Shown: piece after piece, positions 34,784 to 44,137 of the stretch | How the letters are laid out: every line of letters starts with the position of its first letter | How positions within the stretch are numbered: the first letter of the stretch is position 1 | From: Streptomyces sp. NBC_00078 | Lineage (GTDB): Bacteria; Actinomycetota; Actinomycetes; Streptomycetales; Streptomycetaceae | Direction of reading: 5' to 3' | Length of the DNA: 64,000 bases | NCBI RefSeq assembly: GCF_026343335.1 | Contig: NZ_JAPELX010000001.1 | Location: forward strand, 4,340,001-4,404,000 | Made by a program: the position numbers and the translations under genes | Notes under the pieces: model-generated | Told to the model about the DNA's origin: nothing | Databases searched by the model: none | The model's input: only the letters and a program-made list of their open reading frames with translations

Positions 34784-35636
34784 GGGTGATCAGGCCGGCC
34801 CACCAGACCATCTGCTCGTGATGGTCCGGGCGGCGTTCGTGGTCGCGGTTGAGACGCCGGGCCCGCGAGAGCTGACCCAGGGTGCGTTCCACGACCCAGC
34901 GGCGGGCCAGGGCGGTGAAGCCGCGTGTCCCGTCCGGGCGTTGAACGACCTCGACCCTCACGCCGTGCCGGGCGAAGGCATCGGCCAGGGGCTGCCCTTG
35001 GTAGGCGCTGTCGGCCCAGACGATTTTCAGCAGCCGTCCGGGCTCGTCCATGTAGCGGTCCAGGAGCGCGGGCGCGGGCTTGGAGTCGTGGACGTCGGCC
35101 GGGGTCACGATGACTTCCAGCAGGTCACCGCAGGTATCGGTGAGGATCGAGCGCTTGCGGCCGTCGCGCTTCTTGTTCCCGTCGAAGCCGCGTGACATCA
35201 CGACCGTGTCCGCGCCGTCGACGGACTGCGCATCGATGATCCCGGCGGTCGGCTCCGCGCTGCGGCCCCTCGCCACCCGGTCGGCGCGGCGCAGCCGCTG
35301 GTACAACTCCCGGACGTATCCGTGCGCACGCCAGCGGCGGAAGAAGTCGTACACCGCCCGCCACCAGGGGAAATCCCGTGGCACGGCACACCACTTCGCG
35401 CCGTTGTCGACCACGTAGCGCACCGCGTCGATCATGTCGCGGTGGCAATGCGCCTCCGGACGGCCGCCCCTGGACTCCATCCAGGCCGGCATCGGCATCG
35501 ACGCCCGGACCAAAGCCCATTCCGCGTCGCTCATGTCGGTCTCGTAGTACGACTCCCGCCGCCTTGGAGCGATCGCCCCGAACTGGTGGACGTAGCAGTC
35601 GCATTCCAGGGTGATGGGGTTGGACGTCTCGGGCAC
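34704..35636 (-). CDS. IS5-family transposase
   Basis: About 310 aa, apparently complete. N-terminal DUF4096-like block MSDAEWALVRASMPMP, then RYVVDNGAKWCAVPRDFPWW; DDE residues in GIIDAQSVDGADTV, WADSAYQGQPLAD and RWVVERTLGQLSRARRLNRD. GTG 35636 was used; the frame extends to a TTG at 35660. Terminal inverted repeats were not identified by eye. Confidence 0.85.
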   Translation of the reverse strand: MPETSNPITLECDCYVHQFGAIAPRRRESYYETDMSDAEWALVRASMPMPAWMESRGGRPEAHCHRDMIDAVRYVVDNGAKWCAVPRDFPWWRAVYDFFRRWRAHGYVRELYQRLRRADRVARGRSAEPTAGIIDAQSVDGADTVVMSRGFDGNKKRDGRKRSILTDTCGDLLEVIVTPADVHDSKPAPALLDRYMDEPGRLLKIVWADSAYQGQPLADAFARHGVRVEVVQRPDGTRGFTALARRWVVERTLGQLSRARRLNRDHERRPDHHEQMVWWAGLITLTRRIAGERRHWPDRRPGRRPGPQPA

Positions 35637-35843
35637 GGCAGTGGTCCACTGGGCGGGCAACGGGTCTCCTCGGAGGACTTGGTCGACTCAACCGTGTCCC
35701 TACCGAGGGGCCCGTTCTTTCATGCCCGCCACCCGCACCGCACGAGCGCCCGAACCGCCCCCGGCTACCGCTCGAACGCAATCCGATTGGCCACAACGCT
35801 CTCACTCTCCGCGCGCGGATCATGGGTGAGTTATCCTCCGCGC

Positions 35844-36476
35844 ATGCGTGGACAGTTCACCGGCTGGCCAGAGCAAGCCATGGACGTGTTGTGGCAGCTC
35901 CAGGGCGAACCGACCCACGCGACCCGCGAGCGCTACCGCGCGGACCGCGAACGGCTGGTCCGGCAGCCGATGATCACCCTGCTCAACGAGGTCGCGGACG
36001 CCGACCCCCGGTACGAGGACTTCTCCGTCTGGCACTACCGCACGGACTCCTGGTGGTGGCAGCACCAGGGCGGCGTGATCCGGCTCGGCCGCAAGATCGA
36101 GATCGGTCTTCGGTTCTCCCTGGACGGCCTGCGGATCCAGGGCGCCTGGTGGTACCCCGATCCCGGCCAGGTGGACATGTTCCGCAAAGCCGTGGCCTCC
36201 GAGGGGAGCGGCCACGAACTGTCCGTCATCGTCGAGGACGTGCGGAAGAAGGGCTACGACATCTCCGGGGACGTGATGAAACGCCCCCCGCGCGGCTATC
36301 CGACGGACCACGCCCATGCCAACTTGCTGCGCCACCGTTCGCTGATCGCCGCCCGTCCCCTCGGCTGCGAGGAGTGGCTGCACACCCCCGAGGCGGTCGA
36401 CCGGGTCCTCTCGGCCGCCGCCGACCTGGACCCCCTGCTGATGTGGCTGGTCCGCCACGTGAAGCGCACCGCCTGA
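35844..36476 (+). CDS. DUF2461 family protein
   Basis: 210 aa, soluble. Typical family start FTGWPEQAMDVLWQLQGEPT, TRERYRADRERLVRQP, then GVIRLGRKIEIGLRFSLDGL and RPPRGYPTDHAHANLLRHRS. DUF2461 members are widespread and uncharacterised. No clear ribosome site precedes ATG 35844. Flanked by an IS5 transposase gene and a decayed dehydrogenase. Confidence 0.8.
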   Translation: MRGQFTGWPEQAMDVLWQLQGEPTHATRERYRADRERLVRQPMITLLNEVADADPRYEDFSVWHYRTDSWWWQHQGGVIRLGRKIEIGLRFSLDGLRIQGAWWYPDPGQVDMFRKAVASEGSGHELSVIVEDVRKKGYDISGDVMKRPPRGYPTDHAHANLLRHRSLIAARPLGCEEWLHTPEAVDRVLSAAADLDPLLMWLVRHVKRTA

Positions 36477-36537
36477 CATCACGACGGCGCCGCGCGGCCC
36501 GGGAGGAACCACACCCGTGCCGCCAGCCCCCGCGCTC

Positions 36538-36833
36538 AGAAGATGCGCACCTTCAGCGCCGACCGGTCGTTCATCTCCCGATAACCGTCCGGCACCTCGG
36601 CCAGGGGCCAGCACGGTCGAAGACCGGCCCCGGACCGAGGATCCCGGAGAGCACATCCGCCAGGAGTTTGGGAATTGCAGGCACGGACCGGGGCGATGCC
36701 CCCCCCCGAGCAGCGCAATGTTGCGGTCGAACATCCTGCGGCAGAACGACCCCCCGCGTTTCCCGCCGTACGGCACCCCCGTACAGCCGACCGCACCACC
36801 GTCCCGGGCGATAGCGGCCGTGAGACACCGCAA
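36538..36833 (-). pseudogene. C-terminal remnant of a zinc-type alcohol dehydrogenase, frameshifted
   Basis: Pieces of one protein fall in three minus-strand frames: SFCRRMFDRNIALLGGG, then IPKLLADVLSGILGPGPVFD, then AEVPDGYREMNDRSALKVRIF at the end. Together they are the last ~90 residues of a medium-chain dehydrogenase. At least two frameshifts and loss of the N-terminal two thirds make it dead. Confidence 0.75.
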
Positions 36834-37254
36834 GTCAGCGATCTGCCCGTCCGGAGCAGCCTCAGTAAACCTGGCGGGGATGCACCGAGAGCCGAGACAA
36901 CCGCAGATGAAGCAGCGTGAGACAACGCGAGAAGCCGCAGGTCACAGCCTCGTCATATGCAGCGAAGCGCGAGATCCTACAGCCCTCCGACCACCAGCCA
37001 TCGGATCGGCTGTCGGCCGATCTGCCTGCATCGGCTGATACTCGCCGTGTGGAATCCGTGGATGCCCCGGAAGAGCTGATCCGGGCAGAGATCCGGACCA
37101 GGCTCTTGAACCGCCAGCAGCCGTAGGGTCTACATCCCGTGGTCACCTCAAAACCTTCGCCGGTGCGTTCGGTTCAGTGCCGTCACTGGCGGATCCCACC
37201 GGCTGACGGGCGGCCTACACCTGACTCCCGGGCGCAGGCCGCCCAACTGGCCGG
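36834..37254. other. Gene-poor stretch after the dehydrogenase remnant
   Basis: Only short, low-quality ORFs on either strand; none has a credible start or composition. Probably degraded island DNA. Confidence 0.4.
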
Positions 37255-37718
37255 TCAGGAACCAGGTTTGTCGGTTGAGGCGGGTTCCTTGCCCGGCTCG
37301 GTCGGCTGGTGTGTGAAGACCACGAGGTGCCACGTGCCCTTCTGCCGCGTCACGGTGAAGGTGTCCTGCAACGGCTTACCCGCCTTGTCCTCGGCCACGA
37401 GGCGGGCCGAGCCGGTGTTCGGGCCCATGTCGTGCTCGATCTGCACGCCCTTGATTTTCCATCCGCGCCCGCCCCGGTCCGCGAGGATCTGCGCGGCTTC
37501 CTGCCTGGACGTCTCCTCGTCCTTGACACCGCCGACGGCGATCAGGTCAGTGACACTGCGGGAGTTCAGTGCGGTCACATAGGCTTCGACAGCCTCGCAC
37601 GCCCCGTCGGCAGATGCCGAGCTCGAAGGGCTTGCGGGCGCGGCCTTGTCGTCAGGGGACGAGCAGCCGGATGCGACGACCAGGGCGCCAGCACGACCAA
37701 GAGGCGTCGACGTTTCAC
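37255..37718 (-). pseudogene. Putative lipoprotein with a frameshift in its signal peptide
   Basis: From GTG 37718 (GGAG upstream) the frame reads MKRRRLLVVLA and then runs off; one base out of phase the continuation ALVVASGCSSPDDKAAP gives a perfect lipobox and a mature domain of about 130 residues (CEAVEAYVTALNSRSVTDLIA, GWKIKGVQIEHDMGPNTGSA). The break lies near 37685-37690 (CTGGCGCCCTGG). A single-base indel would restore a normal 155-aa lipoprotein. In the present sequence the mature frame can only start at GTG 37737 with a poor leader. A sequencing error is possible. Confidence 0.65.
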
Positions 37719-38103
37719 AGGGCACTCCTAGTTTCACCTGTGAGGGGGCAGCAACCTGTCACGTGCGGTACGCGTACCACCAGGCACGCGGGTAGTCCGA
37801 GACTTCGGGCCAGCGAAGTTTGAGCGGCACCGATGAGCGATGCGTGTCCCCGTAGTGAGGGGGTCAGCACGGTGCTGGTCGGCATCTCTATAGGGTGCAG
37901 CGTCATCGGTGGACTGTGGTCCGAGCGGCCCGCCACCGCCGGAATTCGGCCCCTGCACGCCACGGCCGCAGCCCTGGGGAAACACCTGCCCCGGCCTGCG
38001 CATCCAGCTGCACCCCGCTACCCCGGACCTCTTCGCCACCCGATCACGCCGCCGCCCTACAGGTGACCACGAAGGAGTCCGATGCCGTGCTGGAGACCTT
38101 CCG
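37719..38103. other. Non-coding stretch within island 1
   Basis: No ORF with protein-like character on both start and codon use. Upstream of the lipoprotein remnant on the minus strand, so it should hold that gene's promoter. Confidence 0.35.
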
Positions 38104-38565
38104 CTATCCCTGCGTCGGCCGCTTCTCCACCGACCCTGACTCGCCGGATCGCAACCCAGCAGCTGCGGCCGGGGCCGTGCGGCGGTGCAGGTGGAGGGCC
38201 AGGGCAAGCAGTCCGAGCGGAGTGGCCACGGCTAGGGCGCCGACCGCCTGGTGCTCCCGGGCGGCGACCGTCGCGGCGCATCCGGTCGTGCCGAGCTCGT
38301 TGAGCCCGGCTTCGGAGCCGTACTCCTGCTTCGTGAACGCCTGCCGGTCGAACAGTGCGGGCACGCCGCACGACATCGGCTCGCCGAAGCTCCCGTTGTT
38401 GTCGAAGGACGGCGGAAAGAGCATCAGGCCGAGCGCCAGGAGGAAGCCGCCGATCGCCGGGACCGCGCAGATCCAGGCCCCGATGAGCAGATCACGGCTG
38501 GCCCGGGGCGCGTTGGTGTCGGTCACGCCGGGAGACGATACATGTTCGTGGTCCACACGTTCCAC
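38104..38565 (-). CDS. Membrane protein, two transmembrane helices
   Basis: 153 aa. Helices at about 26-50 (DLLIGAWICAVPAIGGFLLA...) and 107-127 (AVGALAVATPLGLLALALHL) enclose an extracytoplasmic loop with two cysteines (MSCGVP and TTGCAATV). No family recognised. GTG 38565 has no clear ribosome site; GTG 38526 is an alternative. Confidence 0.55.
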   Translation of the reverse strand: MERVDHEHVSSPGVTDTNAPRASRDLLIGAWICAVPAIGGFLLALGLMLFPPSFDNNGSFGEPMSCGVPALFDRQAFTKQEYGSEAGLNELGTTGCAATVAAREHQAVGALAVATPLGLLALALHLHRRTAPAAAAGLRSGESGSVEKRPTQG

Positions 38566-38637
38566 GGCGGGCAGGCGTTAGGTTCGCCCACCGCATACCA
38601 GGCCATCACGGTCGCGTCAGACTCCGTCATGCCTAGA

Positions 38638-39312
38638 TCACTCAAACTTCAATGACACACGATCAACCTTCTTGTTCCCCTCGTCCTCGTCCGCCTTACG
38701 CCCCCCGTCGTACGTGCCGGCGTCGACGTCCGCGTCGGAAACCTGTGTCGTCGGCGCCGGGCCGCCCTCCGTATCGGCCTTGTCGGACGACAACAGCCAC
38801 GTGCCGTCGGTGCCTTGGGTGTACTTCACCATGTGGGGGAGCGACAGTTCCTCGTACTCCGGCGCTCCTTGCTCGACCTCCTGCGCCGTGAACCGCAGGT
38901 AGAGGCGTGTGTGCTCGGTGAGTTGGAGCGTCGCTGTCTGACCGGAAACGGTGGTGTCGGTGACCTTCACGTCGACCTGCGCCCTCGTGTAGCCGCCGTC
39001 GACTTCCTCGTACCGCCTGCCCTTCTCCGGGAGCGCGGCGAGATCATCCTGCACCCGGGCGGTCATGGAGCTCGTGGCCTGCACGCGGGCGATCGCAGTC
39101 CTCACCGTCGGACGGGTTGTCGTCAGCATGTCGGCCCGCTGCTGCAGATACCCCTCGGCGAGCTGGGCGAGTTCCGTGGTGTCGGGGTTCGAGAGCGACG
39201 TCGCGGCCGGGGAGGAAGGCTGAGCGTTCGCCGGTGCGTCGGTGAGCACGAGCAGCACCGCGGCCGTGGTTACGGCTGCGGCGAAGATGCGTCTGTGATG
39301 CGCATTGCGCAT
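38638..39312 (-). CDS. Secreted protein related to the N-terminal module of Streptomyces amidase-domain proteins
   Basis: 224 aa. Signal peptide HHRRIFAAAVTTAAVLLVLT, cleavage near ANA-QPS. The region AQLAEGYLQQRADMLTTTRP to VKYTQGTDGTWLLSSDKADT resembles the module that precedes amidase_6 domains in Streptomyces secreted proteins, but here the amidase domain is missing and the protein ends in an acidic/charged tail. ATG 39312 has AAGGGGG upstream. Confidence 0.65.
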   Translation of the reverse strand: MRNAHHRRIFAAAVTTAAVLLVLTDAPANAQPSSPAATSLSNPDTTELAQLAEGYLQQRADMLTTTRPTVRTAIARVQATSSMTARVQDDLAALPEKGRRYEEVDGGYTRAQVDVKVTDTTVSGQTATLQLTEHTRLYLRFTAQEVEQGAPEYEELSLPHMVKYTQGTDGTWLLSSDKADTEGGPAPTTQVSDADVDAGTYDGGRKADEDEGNKKVDRVSLKFE

Positions 39313-39561
39313 GAAACCCCCTTGATCACGGCTGACTGGTGGGGACAGCCTCCAGATCAAGAGGGGCGATTCGAACGTCGCGTTCCTGCGTGGCGCATTC
39401 CTGATCCCGGAATGTCTGATTCCTTGTCAGGAAAGGGGCTGCGCAGAGCCAATAGACCTTCACTCGACCGCACGTTCGCGCCCTGAGTCCGACAGGTTTG
39501 ATTCGAGGGTACTTCGATGCAGATATGGCGGGGCAAGTTTCGGGAGGGGACTTCCTCGCTA

Positions 39562-39846
39562 TTAACCTCCCCCGTGCATCTTTCTGTCCATTTTCGCCTG
39601 GTCCTGTCGCGCCTTTTCCACCAAGTGATTCTCCTCCGCCGGGAAGGAGTCGAAAAGGGTCTTCAGTCGCTTCATACGGCCTTCGTGATCGGCCCGCCAG
39701 TTGTCCGCCTTCTTGCCGATCCAGGTTTTCGGCATCATCTTCTCGACGTTCTCCATGGCGGTGCGAACATCGCTTACCGCGTTCTCTATCGCGTTCATGT
39801 CCTGACGGCACATGTAGTCGAGGCGGTCTTCTTGGGGTATGCCCAT
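39562..39846 (-). CDS. WXG100-like protein (type VII secretion substrate candidate)
   Basis: 94 aa, all alpha-helical, with WIG at residues 42-44 in the middle (MMPKTWIGKKADNWRADH), the hairpin-turn WXG motif of ESAT-6-like proteins. The C-terminal helix contains RMKRLKTLFDSFPAEEN; no clear YxxxD/E secretion tail. It follows the lipoprotein gene by 17 bp and is the last gene of a minus-strand cluster. No EccC ATPase or other type VII component is in the window. Confidence 0.75.
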   Translation of the reverse strand: MGIPQEDRLDYMCRQDMNAIENAVSDVRTAMENVEKMMPKTWIGKKADNWRADHEGRMKRLKTLFDSFPAEENHLVEKARQDQAKMDRKMHGGG

Positions 39847-39863
39847 GAGTGAGGCTCACTCCC

Positions 39864-40889
39864 CTATTTAGTGTCGGCGCGGACGACGAGTGCAGGAATG
39901 GTCTTACCGGACATTGTGTTGGTTCCCATGACGAGTAGTCGGTCACCCATTTGCGTGACGAACCATGGCATGGTGCAGGGACTGTCGAGGGCGGGGTACT
40001 GTTTGCCGACCGGGCAGTTGTGATCGTGGGTTGCCTTGATGAGTGCGGTGGCGGTCGTCTTTTGAACGAGAATTACGTACGAGGTGTATTTCGCGGTGTT
40101 ACCGACGGAGTACACGCCTCTTGCGTAGAAGCCGCCTCCGCGGGCAGGAGCCAAGGCTTGCGGGGAAAGTGCCGAGATCGGTATACGGCTGCCGGACACG
40201 TTGCCGGAGATCCGCAGGCGGTGCGGGGCCTGGCCCAAGGGCAGGACGAGCATATCGGCGAAGGTTTGGCCGGTCAGCTGGACGTAGGCGGTTCCTGATG
40301 CATCGACGGTGCCGAACACCGCGAGTTTCCCGCCGTGACTGCCGTAGAGCGAAGTCGCCTTGCCATCCTTGAGGGCCCATACGCTCTTGCCGTCCAAGAT
40401 GATGACCGAGCCGTCGGGACGCACTCCGATCGGCCTTGGCTCCACGAACTGATGCGAGGTCGGCACGGGGCCGAAGGCGCCCTTGCGGTTGACGTGGATC
40501 AGACCGCTGTCTCCGCCGATGATCACGCCACCATCGGGTGTGGCTGCCACGCCGTGGGCAGCACCTGGATACGCGACGTGCGCGAAGCGGCTGACCTTCC
40601 CCTGTGGCGTCATGCGCAGGATGTCGAAGTTCCCGCCGGCGTTCATCATGTAGACATTGCCCGAGCGGTCCCAGGCCAGGGAGCTGCTCCAGGCGCTTCC
40701 GGCAACGGCGTCATCGACGTCGTAGCTCGTGCTCAGCTTGCCGAGGGCGAAGGAGGTCACCTTGCCCTGCTCCGGATCAGGGAGGACAGCCTGCGCGTGG
40801 CCGCCTGACGAGCAGGCGGCGAGCGGCAGTGTCAGCGCGGCCGCCGGAATGAGGACGCGCCGCGTCCATGCTCGGATCTTACTTGCCAT
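39864..40889 (-). CDS. Lipoprotein with beta-propeller-like repeats
   Basis: 341 aa. Lipobox at LTLPLAACSSG (Cys about residue 26). The rest has repeated GxVxxxxxxG segments typical of NHL/SMP-30 propellers: LAWDRSGNVYMMNAGGNFDI, HGVAATPDGGVIIGGDSGLI, PRPIGVRPDGSVIILDGKSV. Probably an extracellular binding or sensing protein. ATG 40889 overlaps the upstream gene by 11 bp, so it is translationally coupled to the 692-aa protein. Confidence 0.75.
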   Translation of the reverse strand: MASKIRAWTRRVLIPAAALTLPLAACSSGGHAQAVLPDPEQGKVTSFALGKLSTSYDVDDAVAGSAWSSSLAWDRSGNVYMMNAGGNFDILRMTPQGKVSRFAHVAYPGAAHGVAATPDGGVIIGGDSGLIHVNRKGAFGPVPTSHQFVEPRPIGVRPDGSVIILDGKSVWALKDGKATSLYGSHGGKLAVFGTVDASGTAYVQLTGQTFADMLVLPLGQAPHRLRISGNVSGSRIPISALSPQALAPARGGGFYARGVYSVGNTAKYTSYVILVQKTTATALIKATHDHNCPVGKQYPALDSPCTMPWFVTQMGDRLLVMGTNTMSGKTIPALVVRADTK

Positions 40890-42957
40890 CAGGTGACACC
40901 TCAGCGTGGGAGAAGCCGCTCTGGAAAGCGTTGATGTAGGTCGCCCGATCGTCTTGTATCGAGGACCAGTTGTTGAAGTCGCCGTTGTTCCAGGCATTCG
41001 CAGCGACGGTCTTGGTCCGAGGGGCGTACCAGGACGCGTTCGCCGGATCCGGAGCCGGAACCTTGCCCGCGCGGATCAGCCCCTGCGCGATCGCCGGAGA
41101 GAAGGTCAGGTACTGCTGCTTCGCTTGGGTCTGGTTGAGCGCCTCCAGTTTGTCCGCGTTGCCCGTGGAGAACGGATCCTTATCCGGGGCGATGATCGTT
41201 CTTCCCACGGTGACCAGATTCTGGGAGTACTTGAGGCCCTTTGCGGCTAGCTTGGCCACACCCTGCAGCGTCTCTCCGTCGGGGGCCGACGGAGCGGGGA
41301 TCCACCCGAAGATGTTCCCGGCATAGTTGAGAACCATCAGGTTGTGCTTGTGCTCCTCGTCCACTTGCTGCGCCTCGGTGTAACTGACGCCGACTTTCGC
41401 CTTTGTGAACAATCCGGCGACATTCCCCATGTTGGTGAGGTCATTGGTGGCATGCGCGCTGCCGGCCGCCTCCGAGACCTGCGCGTGCAGCGTGGTGTCG
41501 AACATGGCCGCAGCGTCGGGGTTGTCCTTGACAAACAGCTCCATGACATCGACCAGGTCTTCCGGGTTGGAGCCCAGAACATGGCGGGAGTAGCCGTGCG
41601 AGTCGGGGCCTGCCAGCATGCTGGTGGCGCCGAGTTGGTCGGCCCAGGTGCCTGCGATGCCAGCCAGGGCGACGGCGGTGCCCTTGGGGTAGGTCTGGAA
41701 CTGTTCCTTCTTCTCGGCGTCGTCGCGATTGAAGAAGATGTCCTTCTCCTTCGCCGCCGCAATGAGGATGTTGCTCGCCGCCTGACCGGACTGATCCACG
41801 TGATCAGGACTGCGGTCATTGGCCGCGAGGGTGAGGATGCGGCGCACTGCGTCGGACTCGTCGATCGGTCCCTTGGGGCCCGGAGTCTCCCAGTGGTAGT
41901 CCACCAGTTGCCGGGCGTTGCGCAGGCCCGAACCGTCGGGCTGAGTGAGCAGGTCGCGTGATGCCTGTGGGTTCTCGCCTATGCGGTTCATCAGGGCCAG
42001 CGCCGGGTCGTTGGCCTCGATCGCCGCGGTGAGCTGCGAGCCGCTGTCGGGGTCGGTGAACTGCGGGTCCAGACCGAGCGACTGATACCAGTTGTGGATG
42101 CCGGGTGACGTGTAATAGCCGTACGTGCCGCTGCTTCCGATTTGCGGCATGTAGCTGGGCCGCATCGCGTTCCGGCCTGACTGCTTGGCACGCCAGTCCA
42201 GCATCGCCCCACCGACATCGGACAGTACCTTCGGGTCCCACTCGTCGCCCTTCGGGCCGTACTTGAAGAGCATGCCGACGGACCATACGCCGTCGTCCGA
42301 CGGGTCGGTCAGTGCAGCGAGGTAGTTGGGTGCCGGGTGAGGATAGTCGCCCTTGACGGCGATGCTGCTCATGACCCGAGTGGCCTGACCGAACTCAGCG
42401 AGGACCCTTTCCGAATCCTTGCTGAACACGGCCCCGTTGTGCGTCCCGTCCAGCCCGTGGAGGACGCCCGCTACCTTTGCGGCATAGGTGATCCCGCCAG
42501 AAATCATGAACGCTCTCATGTAGGCGGGGTCGTCCTGATGGTCGGCGAGGGAGCGGCCGATTGCCTCGATGTCCTCGCGTGCGCCCGGAGCCTTGGGATC
42601 GTCGAGCGCCTTCTTGAGGGTCGCGGATTCCTGACCGGCCTCCTTGGCGCTCTGCGCGGCGACGTCCTTCATGTCCCACGGGATGTTGATGATGTTCCCG
42701 TCTGGTGTGCACAGGCCGGTCGCGTCGCCGACCTCTTCCAGGTTGCGGGCGAGATCGGCACGCTTGGACATGTCGCGGGCGTCATCACCCACAGCGCGCG
42801 TCTGCTGGGCCAGCAAGGACAGATCGAGGCCACTGTCCCACGCCTTGAAGTTCTTACGGATCAGCGCCCCGTGTCTGGCCAGCGCGTCTTCCAGGTCCTT
42901 GAGCCTGTCAGCGAGTTTTCGCACACGTACCGGATCGACACCGACGTACTCCCCCAT
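40879..42957 (-). CDS. Large protein with WXG100-like N-terminus
   Basis: 692 aa, no signal peptide. Residues 1-95 are helical and WXG-like: VDPVRVRKLADRLKDLEDAL, NFKAWDSGLDLSLLAQQTRA, the layout of LXG/WXG-fused type VII substrates. The remaining ~600 residues have no domain I recognise; they include SNPEDLVDVMELFVKDNPDA and GFSHAEVSP at the end, no obvious toxin motif. Similar very long WXG-type proteins encoded with lipoproteins occur in Streptomyces, but their role is unknown. ATG 42957. Coupled to the following propeller lipoprotein. Confidence 0.6.
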   Translation of the reverse strand: MGEYVGVDPVRVRKLADRLKDLEDALARHGALIRKNFKAWDSGLDLSLLAQQTRAVGDDARDMSKRADLARNLEEVGDATGLCTPDGNIINIPWDMKDVAAQSAKEAGQESATLKKALDDPKAPGAREDIEAIGRSLADHQDDPAYMRAFMISGGITYAAKVAGVLHGLDGTHNGAVFSKDSERVLAEFGQATRVMSSIAVKGDYPHPAPNYLAALTDPSDDGVWSVGMLFKYGPKGDEWDPKVLSDVGGAMLDWRAKQSGRNAMRPSYMPQIGSSGTYGYYTSPGIHNWYQSLGLDPQFTDPDSGSQLTAAIEANDPALALMNRIGENPQASRDLLTQPDGSGLRNARQLVDYHWETPGPKGPIDESDAVRRILTLAANDRSPDHVDQSGQAASNILIAAAKEKDIFFNRDDAEKKEQFQTYPKGTAVALAGIAGTWADQLGATSMLAGPDSHGYSRHVLGSNPEDLVDVMELFVKDNPDAAAMFDTTLHAQVSEAAGSAHATNDLTNMGNVAGLFTKAKVGVSYTEAQQVDEEHKHNLMVLNYAGNIFGWIPAPSAPDGETLQGVAKLAAKGLKYSQNLVTVGRTIIAPDKDPFSTGNADKLEALNQTQAKQQYLTFSPAIAQGLIRAGKVPAPDPANASWYAPRTKTVAANAWNNGDFNNWSSIQDDRATYINAFQSGFSHAEVSPDGK

Positions 42958-43102
42958 GGATACGCTGACCTTCTGTTCCTGTTCGTGTCGGCTCAGTTCT
43001 GCGGCCGCGGCTGTTGAGGACGGTGGCTATTGCCACGTGCTTGGTGGTACGGGAGCAGCCGGCATGGGAACGTCGCTCGCATGCAGCCCTTCCGTTCATG
43101 GT

Positions 43103-44137
43103 CTAGCGGTTGACGGACTGGATCTCCTGGACCACGACGTCCTGGGTGGCGCCGAAGGTGCCGTCCGGCAAGGTCTTTTCGCCGTTCACGCCAGTGCCGG
43201 TCCAGTGGATCTTCCAGGTGATGGTGGCCTTGAGCGGGTACGAACCGTCACCCGAGGATCGCAGGTACTCCACGCCGCACGGCGGTGTCTGGTCCGCCTT
43301 GCCCTTGGCGTACGCCACGCCGATGCGGCCGTTGTTGATCTCGCAGACGCCGGAGGCGGGGTACGTCGTGGCGTCGGCCGTGCCAGGCTCGATCTTCAGC
43401 GATGCCGGTTCGGCGGTCGTGGTCGCCTGGATGCCGAGCACCGGCACGGACGCGGTGACGGAGACCGCTTTGAACTCGGCGGCGTCCAGCCAGGCCCAGG
43501 TCGGCAGGTTCACTTTCGTGGTGCCGTCGGGTGCGAGCTTGACCGTTGTCGACGGGACGCGGATCTCGGCGTACGCGAGCTGAGCGAGGATCTCCGGGGT
43601 GACGGCGTTCTTGATGTCGGCGGGTGGGGAATCGCCCTTGTCCACCCAGAAGATGGGCTTGGTGCACTTGTCCCAGCCGGGCGGGAAGTCCTCGTTGACG
43701 TACGAGTCCCACCAGTAGCCCTTGCCAGTCTTGTCCTTGTTGAAGTCCTTGTACGTGCCGGCGGTCTCGCCGCCCTTTTCATACTTGTTGCGTTGCTCCA
43801 GGTCCCATTGGGACCCCGTCGACTCGGCGTTCCAGATCGGCTCGAGGTATGCCTTGAGCTGTGCGGGCGTGTACTTCGGGGCGTACCAGCAGGCCGGCGG
43901 TGTCCAGGATGTCGTCGACGCCACCGGGCCGGCGGACTGCCCTGAGCCGTTCTTCGAAAGGTCGTAGACGACACCCGCCGAGAGCTTGTCGCCGTCCACT
44001 GCGCCGGATGACTTCTTCGAGCCGTTGTCCGTGCTACCGCCCCATCCCTGGTCCGCTTGCGCGGGTGAGGAAATTCCCAGCGCAGCCATGAGAGCTACGG
44101 CGAGGACCCACGGACTCCTGTAGATCAGGGCTGGCAC
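43103..44137 (-). CDS. Secreted protein of unknown function
   Basis: 344 aa. Signal peptide SPWVLAVALMAALGISSPAQA, cleavage before DQGWGG. The mature part is rich in Trp/Lys (TSWTPPACWYAPKYTPAQLK, GKGYWWDSYVNEDFPPGWDK) and contains four cysteines. No family recognised. Its GTG start overlaps the end of the upstream lipoprotein gene by 13 bp, so the pair is coupled; a 145-bp gap separates it from the 692-aa gene. Confidence 0.65.
   Translation of the reverse strand: MPALIYRSPWVLAVALMAALGISSPAQADQGWGGSTDNGSKKSSGAVDGDKLSAGVVYDLSKNGSGQSAGPVASTTSWTPPACWYAPKYTPAQLKAYLEPIWNAESTGSQWDLEQRNKYEKGGETAGTYKDFNKDKTGKGYWWDSYVNEDFPPGWDKCTKPIFWVDKGDSPPADIKNAVTPEILAQLAYAEIRVPSTTVKLAPDGTTKVNLPTWAWLDAAEFKAVSVTASVPVLGIQATTTAEPASLKIEPGTADATTYPASGVCEINNGRIGVAYAKGKADQTPPCGVEYLRSSGDGSYPLKATITWKIHWTGTGVNGEKTLPDGTFGATQDVVVQEIQSVNR

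Noticed and set aside
36917..37126. 69-codon plus-strand ORF in the gene-poor region
   Set aside because: No ribosome site, no recognisable composition or domain, overlaps another equally poor ORF on the other strand.
37833..38066. 77-codon plus-strand ORF with one hydrophobic stretch
   Set aside because: No ribosome site, and the second half is Pro/Arg low-complexity; insufficient support as a gene.
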